From: Acidobacteriota bacterium
GTDB lineage: Bacteria; Acidobacteriota; Blastocatellia; Pyrinomonadales; Pyrinomonadaceae
Direction of reading: 5' to 3'
Assembly: GCA_019639195.1 (NCBI GenBank)
Contig: JAHBSI010000005.1
Coordinates: 124,001-188,000 of the forward strand
DNA length: 64,000 nucleotides
Below the pieces are notes generated by a model. It saw only the letters and a list, made by a program, of their open reading frames with translations. It did no database searches and had not been told where the DNA came from. Each line of letters begins with the position of its first letter. Position 1 is the first letter of the stretch. Made by a program: the position numbers and the translations under genes. Shown piece by piece: positions 26,974 to 34,043 of the stretch.

Positions 26974-28896
26974 ATGACAAACGGCACAGTTGCCGAACCG
27001 ACCGGATTTTGGACAAGATTTGAGAACTCAAGCGCCGCCGAACTTGGCGATTTCACGACGACTCGCCGCGTGATCCGCATCTCGCTCTTGGCAGTATTGA
27101 TAGGCATTGCAAGCTCCGGGATCGCCTGGGCACTCCTTCGCCTGATCGCATTCTTCACGAACCTATTCTTCTACCAGCGATTCAGTTTCGAGAACATTTC
27201 TCCCGCCGGAAATACCCTCGGTTGGATGATCCTTTTCGTTCCGGTGATCGGCGGCCTCATCGTCGGCTTGATGGCCCGCTATGGTTCGGACAGGATCCGA
27301 GGGCATGGCATGCCGGAGGCAATTGAGTCCATATTGCTCAACGGAAGTCGTGTGCAGCCGCGACTCGCGATCCTGAAGCCGCTTTCGTCCGCGATCGCGA
27401 TCGGTTCTGGCGGCCCGTTCGGTGCGGAGGGCCCGATCATTATGACGGGCGGTGCCTTTGGCTCGATGATCGCTCAGTTCTTTAAGCTGACGAGTTCCGA
27501 AAGAAAGACGCTGTTATGTGCAGGTGCTGCTGCGGGAATGGCCGCGACGTTCGGCGCACCTATTGCCTCGATACTGCTTGCCGTTGAACTCCTCCTTTTT
27601 GAATGGAAGCCGCGAAGCCTTATCCCAGTTTCCCTGGCAGTCGCTGCAGCGACAACGGCAAGGCATTACATCTTGGATCCGGCACCGCTTTTCCCCTCAG
27701 GGCCATTTCCGGCCTTTGTCGGGCTCGACGGCCTGCTAGGCTGCGTTCTGGCCGGCCTGTTGGCGGGCGTGATGTCGCTTATCCTCACAAAGGGCGTGTA
27801 TGCGTCCGAAGATGCCTTTGCGAAACTGCCGATCCACTGGATGTGGTGGCCCGCGATCGGCGGCATCTTCATCAGCATCGGCGGCCTGATCTTCCCGCAG
27901 GCCCTGGGTGTCGGCTACGACGTTATTCGTCAGCTGCTGCAGACGGACGCCCCTCTAAAGATCCTTGTCGGTGTGCTGTTAGTAAAGTCGCTGATCTGGA
28001 TAATCGCCTTAGGCTCGGGAACGTCCGGCGGCGTGCTCGCACCGCTGCTGATGATGGGCTGTGCCCTTGGCGGCGTCCTCGGCGGCTTCCTGCCGTCCGA
28101 AGGCATCGGTTTTTGGCCGCTTGTGTGCATGGGAGCGATCCTTGGCGGGACGATAAGTTCGCCTTTCACCGGCATTGTCTTCGCGTTAGAGCTTACGCAT
28201 GACATCAATATGCTCCTGCCGCTGATCATTGCGGTCACGATCGCATACGCGTTCAACGTGCTCATCCTGGAGCGATCGATCCTAACCGAGAAGATCGCGC
28301 GTCGCGGCTATCATTTGAGCCGCGAGTACTCGCTCGATCCGCTGGAGATCACGTTCGCGAGGGAAGTAATGCGTACCGATATTGATGCTCTTCGCGAAGA
28401 TCGCACAAACAAAGAGCTTGAGGAAATGATCCCGTCCGACCTCTCAAAACGTGTGCAGCATATGTATCCGGTAGTTGATGCGGACGACCATCTTGTTGGC
28501 GTGGTCACGCGTCGCGACCTTCGCGGTGCGATCCAGCACGTAAAGGAAGATCCGAATGGAAAGCTTTCCGCAATTACCCGCTACAACCCCGAGGTGATCT
28601 ATGATGACGAGCCGCTGCGGCTTGTTGTCGAGAAGATGGCGGCCAGCGGTATCACACGATTTCCCGTTGTTGACAGGGACGACCCGCGACGGCTTTTGGG
28701 TACGGTATCTCTTAATAACCTGCTCTCGGCCCGCGTGATTCATCTCGAGGCAGAGACCCGACGCGAGCAGGTACTGCAGATCCCGCCCGTACTTGCAATG
28801 GCAAAGGCTCGGGCTACCCGCGAAAAAGAAAAGGCTGCAGAACAAGGTGGCTCGCAGGAAAATACTGAAGAAACTGCCGAGGAGACCGGCCAATAG
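26974..28896 (+). CDS. ClC-type chloride channel/antiporter with C-terminal CBS pair
   Basis: 640 residues with a GGGGAGG site 7 nt upstream of the ATG. Ten or more transmembrane segments hold the ClC signatures: GSGGPFGAEGPIIM near residue 150 (the GxEGP gating glutamate is kept) and LGSGTSGGVLAP near 350. Residues about 465-620 contain two CBS motifs (YPVVDADDHLVGVVTRRDL and FPVVDRDDPRRLLGTVSL), which bind adenine nucleotides in related channels. The tail is Glu-rich. A rho-independent terminator follows at once, so it is a single-gene transcript. Confidence 0.92.
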   Translation: MTNGTVAEPTGFWTRFENSSAAELGDFTTTRRVIRISLLAVLIGIASSGIAWALLRLIAFFTNLFFYQRFSFENISPAGNTLGWMILFVPVIGGLIVGLMARYGSDRIRGHGMPEAIESILLNGSRVQPRLAILKPLSSAIAIGSGGPFGAEGPIIMTGGAFGSMIAQFFKLTSSERKTLLCAGAAAGMAATFGAPIASILLAVELLLFEWKPRSLIPVSLAVAAATTARHYILDPAPLFPSGPFPAFVGLDGLLGCVLAGLLAGVMSLILTKGVYASEDAFAKLPIHWMWWPAIGGIFISIGGLIFPQALGVGYDVIRQLLQTDAPLKILVGVLLVKSLIWIIALGSGTSGGVLAPLLMMGCALGGVLGGFLPSEGIGFWPLVCMGAILGGTISSPFTGIVFALELTHDINMLLPLIIAVTIAYAFNVLILERSILTEKIARRGYHLSREYSLDPLEITFAREVMRTDIDALREDRTNKELEEMIPSDLSKRVQHMYPVVDADDHLVGVVTRRDLRGAIQHVKEDPNGKLSAITRYNPEVIYDDEPLRLVVEKMAASGITRFPVVDRDDPRRLLGTVSLNNLLSARVIHLEAETRREQVLQIPPVLAMAKARATREKEKAAEQGGSQENTEETAEETGQ

Positions 28897-29523
28897 ACAA
28901 AACAAAAGCGTTGACCCAATACGATCGCTCGTCCGAGATCAACGCTTTTATTTTTCCTGTCCCAAGATTCAAGACCCGAGGGCCCCAACTCTACCGGGAT
29001 CGAGGGGTTTGGCAAACATCTCATGTACACGCGATGTCTGCCGGTTTTTCTATTCCGACGACGCTCTGCGGGGAGCTGTCTTATCGCCGGTCAGCACGAG
29101 AAACTCAAGCGAACTTAAATTCCTTTTTTGCTCTTCGTCATCCACAAGGAACGAACCCGAGGTGCCGTTAGGTTTTTGTTTGGTGGCTTTTCCTCCACCG
29201 CCGGTTACGCTTTCCGGCAAACGAGGCTCACAGCTCCAGATCCCGAGAGATCCTTCTCGTGAGCGGCGTGTCGTGCACTCATTACAGGCTGATCATTTCC
29301 TGTACGGTGTCGCAAGTTTTTATCCCTGCGACCTAAGATCAAAGATCTGCGAACAAACCCTCGATCGAGATCCAATTAAGGATCTGCGGCACAAGCCTTT
29401 CGGCTTCGGTTCCGGGCGTCCCGAACGGTGGCTTCCGCTCCTGCCGTTCTTCGAAGAAAAGCGTCACCGCAATCCTTCCACCTCCCGGTGCCGGTCAAAG
29501 TGCCCGTAAGCAACCTCGACTGT
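28895..29523 (-). ncRNA. Candidate large structured non-coding RNA (~620 nt), family unknown
   Basis: A minus-strand transcription unit is bracketed by a promoter (TTGACT, 16 bases, TATTAT; about 29530-29557) and a strong terminator (28904-28949). Between them I see many compact hairpins, including AAGCC-GAAA-GGCTT (a GNRA tetraloop), GATCC-TTAATT-GGATC, GCCGG-...-CCGGC, GGTGG-...-CCACC and TACAGG-...-CCTGTA, plus a 13-bp long-range pairing with a one-base bulge (29354-29366 with 28998-29011). No supported coding frame with start and ribosome-binding site was found. Conserved motifs of RNase P, tmRNA and SRP RNA were looked for and not seen. Length and structure are inference. Confidence 0.4.
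28904..28949. terminator. Rho-independent terminator, bidirectional
   Basis: An 11-bp stem AAAAGCGTTGA/TCAACGCTTTT (28904-28914 with 28939-28949, 24-base loop) followed by ATTTTTCC on the plus strand and TTTTGTTTTG on the minus strand. It ends the ClC gene and would also end the candidate minus-strand RNA. Confidence 0.8.
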
Positions 29524-29526
29524 ATG

Positions 29527-29557
29527 GCTATAATAACCCCGAAAAATCGGAAGTCAA
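29527..29557 (-). promoter_or_regulatory. Sigma70-type promoter pointing at the candidate ncRNA
   Basis: On the minus strand TTGACT (29557-29552), a 16-base gap and TATTAT (29535-29530). Both hexamers match consensus in five of six positions. The predicted start is near 29523. Confidence 0.6.
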
Positions 29558-29609
29558 GTAGAAAACACTTTAAGTATTTAAGGTATTTGGGAACTGTCTG
29601 TGAGTATCT

Positions 29610-29653
29610 TGTGGAAAACTTTAAGGCCCGATTTGTGGAAGATCTGTGGAGAA
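29610..29653 (+). other. Cluster of three DnaA-box-like sequences
   Basis: TGTGGAAAA at 29610-29618 fits the DnaA-box consensus exactly, and TGTGGAAGA (29634) and TGTGGAGAA (29645) differ by one base. They share orientation and are spaced 24 and 11 bases apart in an AT-rich stretch. dnaA and dnaN are not in this window, so this may be a regulatory titration site or chance. Confidence 0.3.
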
Positions 29654-29744
29654 TTCTGCAAGTCCTTGAACCAGCAATAACTTGCGAATGATGCAAAAAT
29701 GCGCCTCGTGTTCGGGCCCGATCAATGCGAGAAAAAAATCGGCG

Positions 29745-29796
29745 AAAAAAAGATAAAAAGAAAAAGGCACGCGACGCGTTTTGTGGTCGTGTGCCT
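29745..29796 (-). terminator. Rho-independent terminator of the rplU-rpmA operon
   Basis: An 11-bp stem (29765-29775 with 29786-29796, one G-U pair) followed on the minus strand by a T-rich run TTTTTCTTTTTATC. It lies 38 nt past the rpmA stop. Confidence 0.85.
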
Positions 29797-29833
29797 ATGA
29801 ATTTTCTAAATCCGCTTGTTCGATCTGAGCGAT

Positions 29834-30109
29834 CTACTGAGCCGCTTCTGCGGCGCGTTCTGCGTAAACGCTGATGAACTTGCCCTTGCGGCCCTTGTCT
29901 TCGAACTTTACAAAGCCTTCGATCAGAGCAAAGAGCGTATCGTCCTTACCACGGCCGACATTATTGCCCGGCTTCCATTTCGTGCCGCGTTGACGTGCGA
30001 GGATGTTGCCGCCAAGCACATGCTGGCCGCCGAATTTCTTGAGGCCGAGTCGCTGTGCTGCTGAATCGCGGCCGTTTCTGGATGAACCTACACCTTTCTT
30101 ATGTGCCAT
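29834..30109 (-). CDS. rpmA: 50S ribosomal protein L27
   Basis: 91 residues starting [20 protein letters not shown], with the characteristic [19 protein letters not shown] and [14 protein letters not shown]27 sits near the peptidyl transferase centre. It follows rplU by about 20 nt, the usual pairing, and ends before a terminator. The C-terminal RAAEAAQ tail is typical of small variations in length. Confidence 0.97.
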   Translation of the reverse strand: MAHKKGVGSSRNGRDSAAQRLGLKKFGGQHVLGGNILARQRGTKWKPGNNVGRGKDDTLFALIEGFVKFEDKGRKGKFISVYAERAAEAAQ

Positions 30110-30131
30110 TGTTTTACTTGCTCTTTAATGC

Positions 30132-30404
30132 TTAGTCTATCGTAACTTCCGTGAAGCCTTGACGGTGGCCTTGCTTACGCTTGTACTGCTTGCGGCGTTT
30201 TTTCTTAAAAACGATGACCTTGTCGCCGAGTCCGTGCCCAACGACAGTCGCCTTTACGCTTCCGGCCGCGGCCTTGCCGCCCGCAAAGATCGTATCGATA
30301 TCGACTTTCTTGCCTGCTTCGGCGTCGATGGACGGAATACGTACCGTCTGCCCGCTTTCGACCGCGAACTGCTTACCGCCGGTTTTAATGATCGTATAAC
30401 CCAT
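30132..30404 (-). CDS. rplU: 50S ribosomal protein L21
   Basis: 90 residues starting MGYTIIKTGGKQFAVESG, with DKVIVFKKKRRKQYKRKQGHRQGFTEVTID, the L21 C-terminus. It is slightly shorter than the usual ~103 residues. A GGGAGAG site precedes the ATG. A strong promoter lies about 70-95 nt upstream within the end of hpt, and the leader can form a GGGCA/TGCCC hairpin, possibly regulatory. Confidence 0.95.
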   Translation of the reverse strand: MGYTIIKTGGKQFAVESGQTVRIPSIDAEAGKKVDIDTIFAGGKAAAGSVKATVVGHGLGDKVIVFKKKRRKQYKRKQGHRQGFTEVTID

Positions 30405-30409
30405 TTTCT

Positions 30410-30455
30410 CTCCCTGGATTTTCGGGCAGCTTTGCGGGCAAACTTCTGCCCTACA
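30410..30455 (-). promoter_or_regulatory. Possible L21 leader hairpins
   Basis: In the rplU 5' leader GGGCA can pair with either of two downstream TGCCC copies, giving alternative hairpins. This resembles autoregulatory leaders of some ribosomal operons, but no known motif is recognised. Confidence 0.3.
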
Positions 30456-30469
30456 GCCGAAAAGGTCAA

Positions 30470-30498
30470 ATTATACGGAAAAGGGATGGCAAGGTCAA
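30470..30498 (-). promoter_or_regulatory. Sigma70 promoter of rplU-rpmA
   Basis: TTGACC (30498-30493), a 17-base gap, TATAAT (30475-30470) on the minus strand. It overlaps the 3' end of hpt, giving a leader of about 60 nt. Confidence 0.75.
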
Positions 30499-31073
30499 GC
30501 CTCAGCGGGGTTCTTTACAACGCCGATGAACGGGAGGTTTCTGTAACGTCCGGCGGCATCGAGTCCGTAGCCCACAACAAACTCGTTCGGGATGACAAAC
30601 CCTGTGTAATCAAGCTTTAGCTCTTTGTTGATGCGCGGCTCCGGCTTATCGAGGAAACTTGCGAGCTTGATGGAGTTTGCCCCGCGGGAGCCGAGAATTT
30701 CGAGGAGCCTTGTCAACGTAAGGCCGGTGTCGATGATGTCCTCAACGACAAGAACATCCTTTCCGCGGATCGGATTGCTCAGATCTTTGAGAATTTCGAC
30801 GTCGCCGGTCGAGACCGTGCCGTCCTTGTAGCTCGAAACGGACATAAAATCGATCGTCATCGGCAGGTCGATCGCCCGCATCAGATCCGCCATAAAGACA
30901 CACGAGCCCTTAAGGACGCCAACCAGAACAAGGTCGCCTCCCTGATAATCTGCCGTTATCTCACGGCCGATCTCGGCGATGCGGGCCTTTATCTGATCGG
31001 CGGAGTAGAGAACCGAAAGGTTCGGGTTAGTAAACTCGGTCGCTGCGGTCTGTTTTGTTGATTCGGCCGTCAT
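30495..31073 (-). CDS. hpt: Hypoxanthine phosphoribosyltransferase
   Basis: 192 residues with the PRPP loop VLVVEDIIDTGLTL near residue 105 and the family segments LVGVLKGSCVFMADL and VGYGLDAAGRYRNLPFI. It salvages hypoxanthine (and guanine) to IMP and GMP. The first ~20 residues (TESTKQTAATEF-like) are a non-conserved tail, so the real start might be later. Divergent from the rpiB-like gene. Confidence 0.94.
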   Translation of the reverse strand: MTAESTKQTAATEFTNPNLSVLYSADQIKARIAEIGREITADYQGGDLVLVGVLKGSCVFMADLMRAIDLPMTIDFMSVSSYKDGTVSTGDVEILKDLSNPIRGKDVLVVEDIIDTGLTLTRLLEILGSRGANSIKLASFLDKPEPRINKELKLDYTGFVIPNEFVVGYGLDAAGRYRNLPFIGVVKNPAEA

Positions 31074-31169
31074 AAAATTCGTTCGTTTGGTTGATTGGTT
31101 GGCTAAATGAAAATATATTCAAATGACAAGCCCTTTTCAAGGAAAGGAAGCGTATCCTGCTTAAAGTAA

Positions 31170-31958
31170 ATGGTAAAAGCCACAGACGAAACGCGTGACC
31201 GTGTAAGAGAACTTGTTCGGCAGGTGCTTGCGAGTGTTCCGAGCGATGCCGAGGAAACTCCGTCGGCCCAGGCCCATTCGCCCGAGCATTTCGTCGTAAA
31301 CTCCCTAAAAGATAAACTTGCGGCCGAATGGGATCGCGACGAATCTTCGAGATCTTTGCTCACGGAGGACGATATTCGCGGCCTCGAGAACGGTTCGCGG
31401 CTCCGCGTTAGCGAGAATGTAAAATTCACGCCACTTGCCGCCGACCTGATCAGCGAACGCGGCATCCAGCTCATTAAGAAGACCTCGAGGACGAGCTCGA
31501 TCAAGGTGCGATCGGTCGCTCTCGGTGCAGACCACGGCGGATTCAAGGCGAAAGAGGCGTTAAAGGCCAAACTTGCGGAACGGGGCATTAACGTTCGCGA
31601 TTTTGGGACAGATTCAGAAGATCCGGTGGATTATCCGGACCTTGCCCACGCGGTCGCAAAAGCGGTCGGAGCCGGCCACGTTGACGCCGGGATCCTTATC
31701 GATGGAGCCGGGATCGGCAGTGCGATCGCCGCAAATAAGGTCCCAAACGCACGAGCGGCACAGTGTTATTCGGTTGCCCTTGCGAAAAACTCTCGTGAAC
31801 ACAACTCTGCCAATATCCTTTCCCTTGGCGCGGGCCAGAACTCGACCGACGAAATGTGGCAGATCGCCGAGACGTTCCTATCGACCGAGATCTCGGAAGA
31901 CAGGCACAGGAAGCGCGTCGCAAAGATCGACGCTATCGATAGGCAGTACCGAAAGTAG
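31170..31958 (+). CDS. RpiB/LacAB-family sugar-phosphate isomerase-like protein with an N-terminal extension
   Basis: 262 residues. Residues 112-262 are an RpiB domain ([57 protein letters not shown]). In canonical RpiB the motif around residue 178 is CGTGIG with a catalytic cysteine; here it is DGAGIG with Asp178. Residues 1-110 are an extension: [15 protein letters not shown] (9-23) is an amphipathic helix like microcompartment encapsulation peptides, and [13 protein letters not shown] followed by [13 protein letters not shown] resembles a segment seen in several microcompartment-linked enzymes. deoC follows after 20 nt. It may isomerise pentose phosphates; the changed residue makes this uncertain. 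Confidence 0.82.
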   Translation: MVKATDETRDRVRELVRQVLASVPSDAEETPSAQAHSPEHFVVNSLKDKLAAEWDRDESSRSLLTEDDIRGLENGSRLRVSENVKFTPLAADLISERGIQLIKKTSRTSSIKVRSVALGADHGGFKAKEALKAKLAERGINVRDFGTDSEDPVDYPDLAHAVAKAVGAGHVDAGILIDGAGIGSAIAANKVPNARAAQCYSVALAKNSREHNSANILSLGAGQNSTDEMWQIAETFLSTEISEDRHRKRVAKIDAIDRQYRK

Positions 31959-31978
31959 TAGAATTTAGTTCTAAAACA

Positions 31979-32836
31979 ATGCGATCGAACGGACAACACG
32001 AATTACTGGTCGAACAGATCACAGACCTTGTGATGGCAAAGCTCTCTGGCGAGGAGTATTCGCCGAGCTTTTGTCGTGCTGATGTTGAGCGGATAGTTGA
32101 CGCGGGTGCAGAACGCATCGGTATCGTGCTTGGCGAGACAGCGACCGCCCATGACTGGGCAAGCCTAATCGACCACACGCTTCTTAAACCGGAAGCCTCG
32201 CTTAACGACATCAAAAAGCTCTGCCGTGAGGCAGCCGAGTTCGGCTTTGCCTCGGTTTGTGTGAATCCCGCTTATGTAAAGGATGCCGTCGAATTCCTGA
32301 AAGGCACCGGTGTGCCGGTCTGTACCGTCATCGGGTTTCCGCTTGGGGCCACATTGCCCGATGTAAAGGCTTACGAGGCCCGTAGAGCCATCTTTAACGG
32401 TGCACGCGAGGTCGACATGGTCATCAACATCGGAGCCCTTAAATCAGGCGACGATTGCCTTGTTGAGGATGATATTCGCGCGGTCGTCCAGGCTGCCCAC
32501 CAGGAGCACATCTTGTGCAAGGTGATCATCGAGACGGCCCTTCTTACCGATGAAGAGAAAGTTCGAGCGTGTCTGGCCGCAAAGAATGCGGGTGCGGATT
32601 TCGTAAAGACATCGACCGGCTTTGCAAAAGGCGGAGCAACCGCCAACGACGTCGCCCTTATGCGTCACACTGTCGGCTCTGCTCTCGGCGTAAAAGCCTC
32701 AGGCGGTGTGAAGGGGATCGACGATGCGCGTGCAATGTTCGAAGCCGGCGCAACGCGTATCGGTGCGTCGGTCGGCGTCAAGATAGCGCAAGAAGCCTCG
32801 GGCATAAAGACCGAGGCTTCTACGTCTAGTTACTAG
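31979..32836 (+). CDS. deoC: Deoxyribose-phosphate aldolase with an N-terminal targeting-like extension
   Basis: 285 residues. The aldolase domain begins near residue 62 ([13 protein letters not shown]) and has [10 protein letters not shown] and the Schiff-base lysine in [14 protein letters not shown], and ends GASVGVKI. It cleaves deoxyribose 5-phosphate to acetaldehyde and glyceraldehyde 3-phosphate. Residues 1-61 are an extension that includes [15 protein letters not shown] (about 8-22), an amphipathic helix resembling encapsulation peptides. It is cotranscribed with the RpiB-like gene, a pair also found in sugar-phosphate-utilising microcompartment loci. No shell genes are in this window. 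Confidence 0.9.
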   Translation: MRSNGQHELLVEQITDLVMAKLSGEEYSPSFCRADVERIVDAGAERIGIVLGETATAHDWASLIDHTLLKPEASLNDIKKLCREAAEFGFASVCVNPAYVKDAVEFLKGTGVPVCTVIGFPLGATLPDVKAYEARRAIFNGAREVDMVINIGALKSGDDCLVEDDIRAVVQAAHQEHILCKVIIETALLTDEEKVRACLAAKNAGADFVKTSTGFAKGGATANDVALMRHTVGSALGVKASGGVKGIDDARAMFEAGATRIGASVGVKIAQEASGIKTEASTSSY

Positions 32837-32852
32837 CTATGCGAGGTTGGAG

Positions 32853-34022
32853 TTACCAGCCGCGTGTCGCTGTAAAGTTGAATGTGAGATAGCCGGATGC
32901 ACCGACCGGTTGGCCGTTGACCGTCGCCGGCTTGAATTTCGAGCGGCGAACGGCCTCTTCGGCGGACCTGCGAAGCGAGTTCGGACCAGATTCGGTCTCA
33001 ACCTTCACGACCTTTCCTTCCTTATCCAGTATGACATTGACCGTGATCTTGCCCTGGACGTTCATCCGACGATCCATCTCCGAGTAGCGCGGCTTTTCGA
33101 GCTCTACCACAAGGGAATTGAGATCACCGACGGCGATCATTGCCGGAACTGGTTCATTCGACACCGGTTCGACTGGCTTTGGATCAGGCTGCTTCGTTTC
33201 TGCCGGCTTTGAGTCGTTTTTTGCAGTCGTTTCTGTCGGCTTCGACTGTTCGACGACCTTTGCGGGCTGTTCGGCCGGTTTGGCGGCCTGAGCTGCAGCC
33301 TTCGCCTTTGCATCTTTCAGCCTTGCGACCGCAGCCTTTGCAGGCTCGTTCGAATTGTCGGCCTCGACCGCTTTCTCGTAATGAGCAAGCGCGTCATCCG
33401 TCTGGCCCAGCTTTTCTTCCGCCGATGCGCGACGGAACCACGATGCAGTGTCTTTCGGGTCACGCTGGACCGCAAGTGAGAACTGGTTGATGGCAAGCTC
33501 GAGCTTTTGCTGCTTGACGTAGATCGAGCCGCGTTCTGCATAAAGCGAGGCATCATCGGGCTTGAGGTCGATCGCCTTGCCAAGCTCGATCAATGCGCCG
33601 TCGAGGTCGCCCGCAGACAGCAGGCCCATTGCACGACCTTTATAGAACGCAGAATCAGGTGCGGGCCCGAGCGGTTTTGGGTTAGATGATGCGACCTGTA
33701 CCGGTTCCTTCGCAGGCTCAGGCTTCGGGCTCTTGTCCTTGATCGCTGCGATCAGGGCCGTGCTGGCGCCCGTTGCTTCAAGCTCTTTCTCCACGTCAGA
33801 AGTCAGCTCGAAAGTAACACCTCGCTCTGCGACGGCTGTGGTCAGGATCTGATTCTTCTCGTCGATAGGTGCCTTCTTTGACCTGAGGGCGATCAAAATG
33901 TCGGCAAGACTCAGCTGTTTTGACTGAGCCGAGATAGCCGGTACTGCGATCACGCTTAACAGAAGGCAACTGAATAGGACAAAGATCGGTAAACGAATTG
34001 TGGAAAATACGTGGCGGAACAT
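32853..34022 (-). CDS. Secreted TPR protein with a C-terminal TonB-like domain
   Basis: 389 residues with a signal peptide (PIFVLFSCLLLSVIAVPAIS), TPR repeats at about residues 125-230, an Ala/Lys/Pro-rich linker at about 230-290, and a TonB-C-like domain at 300-389 (GKITVNVILDKEGKVVKVE, RRSKFKPATVNGQPV). This suggests an envelope adaptor that spans the periplasm. A TGGAGAAAAG site precedes the ATG. It is likely cotranscribed with the pseudokinase gene, 21 nt upstream. Confidence 0.82.
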   Translation of the reverse strand: MFRHVFSTIRLPIFVLFSCLLLSVIAVPAISAQSKQLSLADILIALRSKKAPIDEKNQILTTAVAERGVTFELTSDVEKELEATGASTALIAAIKDKSPKPEPAKEPVQVASSNPKPLGPAPDSAFYKGRAMGLLSAGDLDGALIELGKAIDLKPDDASLYAERGSIYVKQQKLELAINQFSLAVQRDPKDTASWFRRASAEEKLGQTDDALAHYEKAVEADNSNEPAKAAVARLKDAKAKAAAQAAKPAEQPAKVVEQSKPTETTAKNDSKPAETKQPDPKPVEPVSNEPVPAMIAVGDLNSLVVELEKPRYSEMDRRMNVQGKITVNVILDKEGKVVKVETESGPNSLRRSAEEAVRRSKFKPATVNGQPVGASGYLTFNFTATRGW

Positions 34023-34043
34023 TTTTCTTTTCTCCAGGTGGGG

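Noticed and set aside
28911..29509. Plus-strand reading frames in the gap after the ClC gene
   Set aside because: Composition is irregular (Arg-, Pro- and Ser-rich), no ribosome-binding site, and they overlap a hairpin-dense region.
28895..29523. RNase P RNA, tmRNA or SRP RNA
   Set aside because: Their conserved core sequences were looked for on both strands and not found; a divergent version cannot be excluded without a covariance search.
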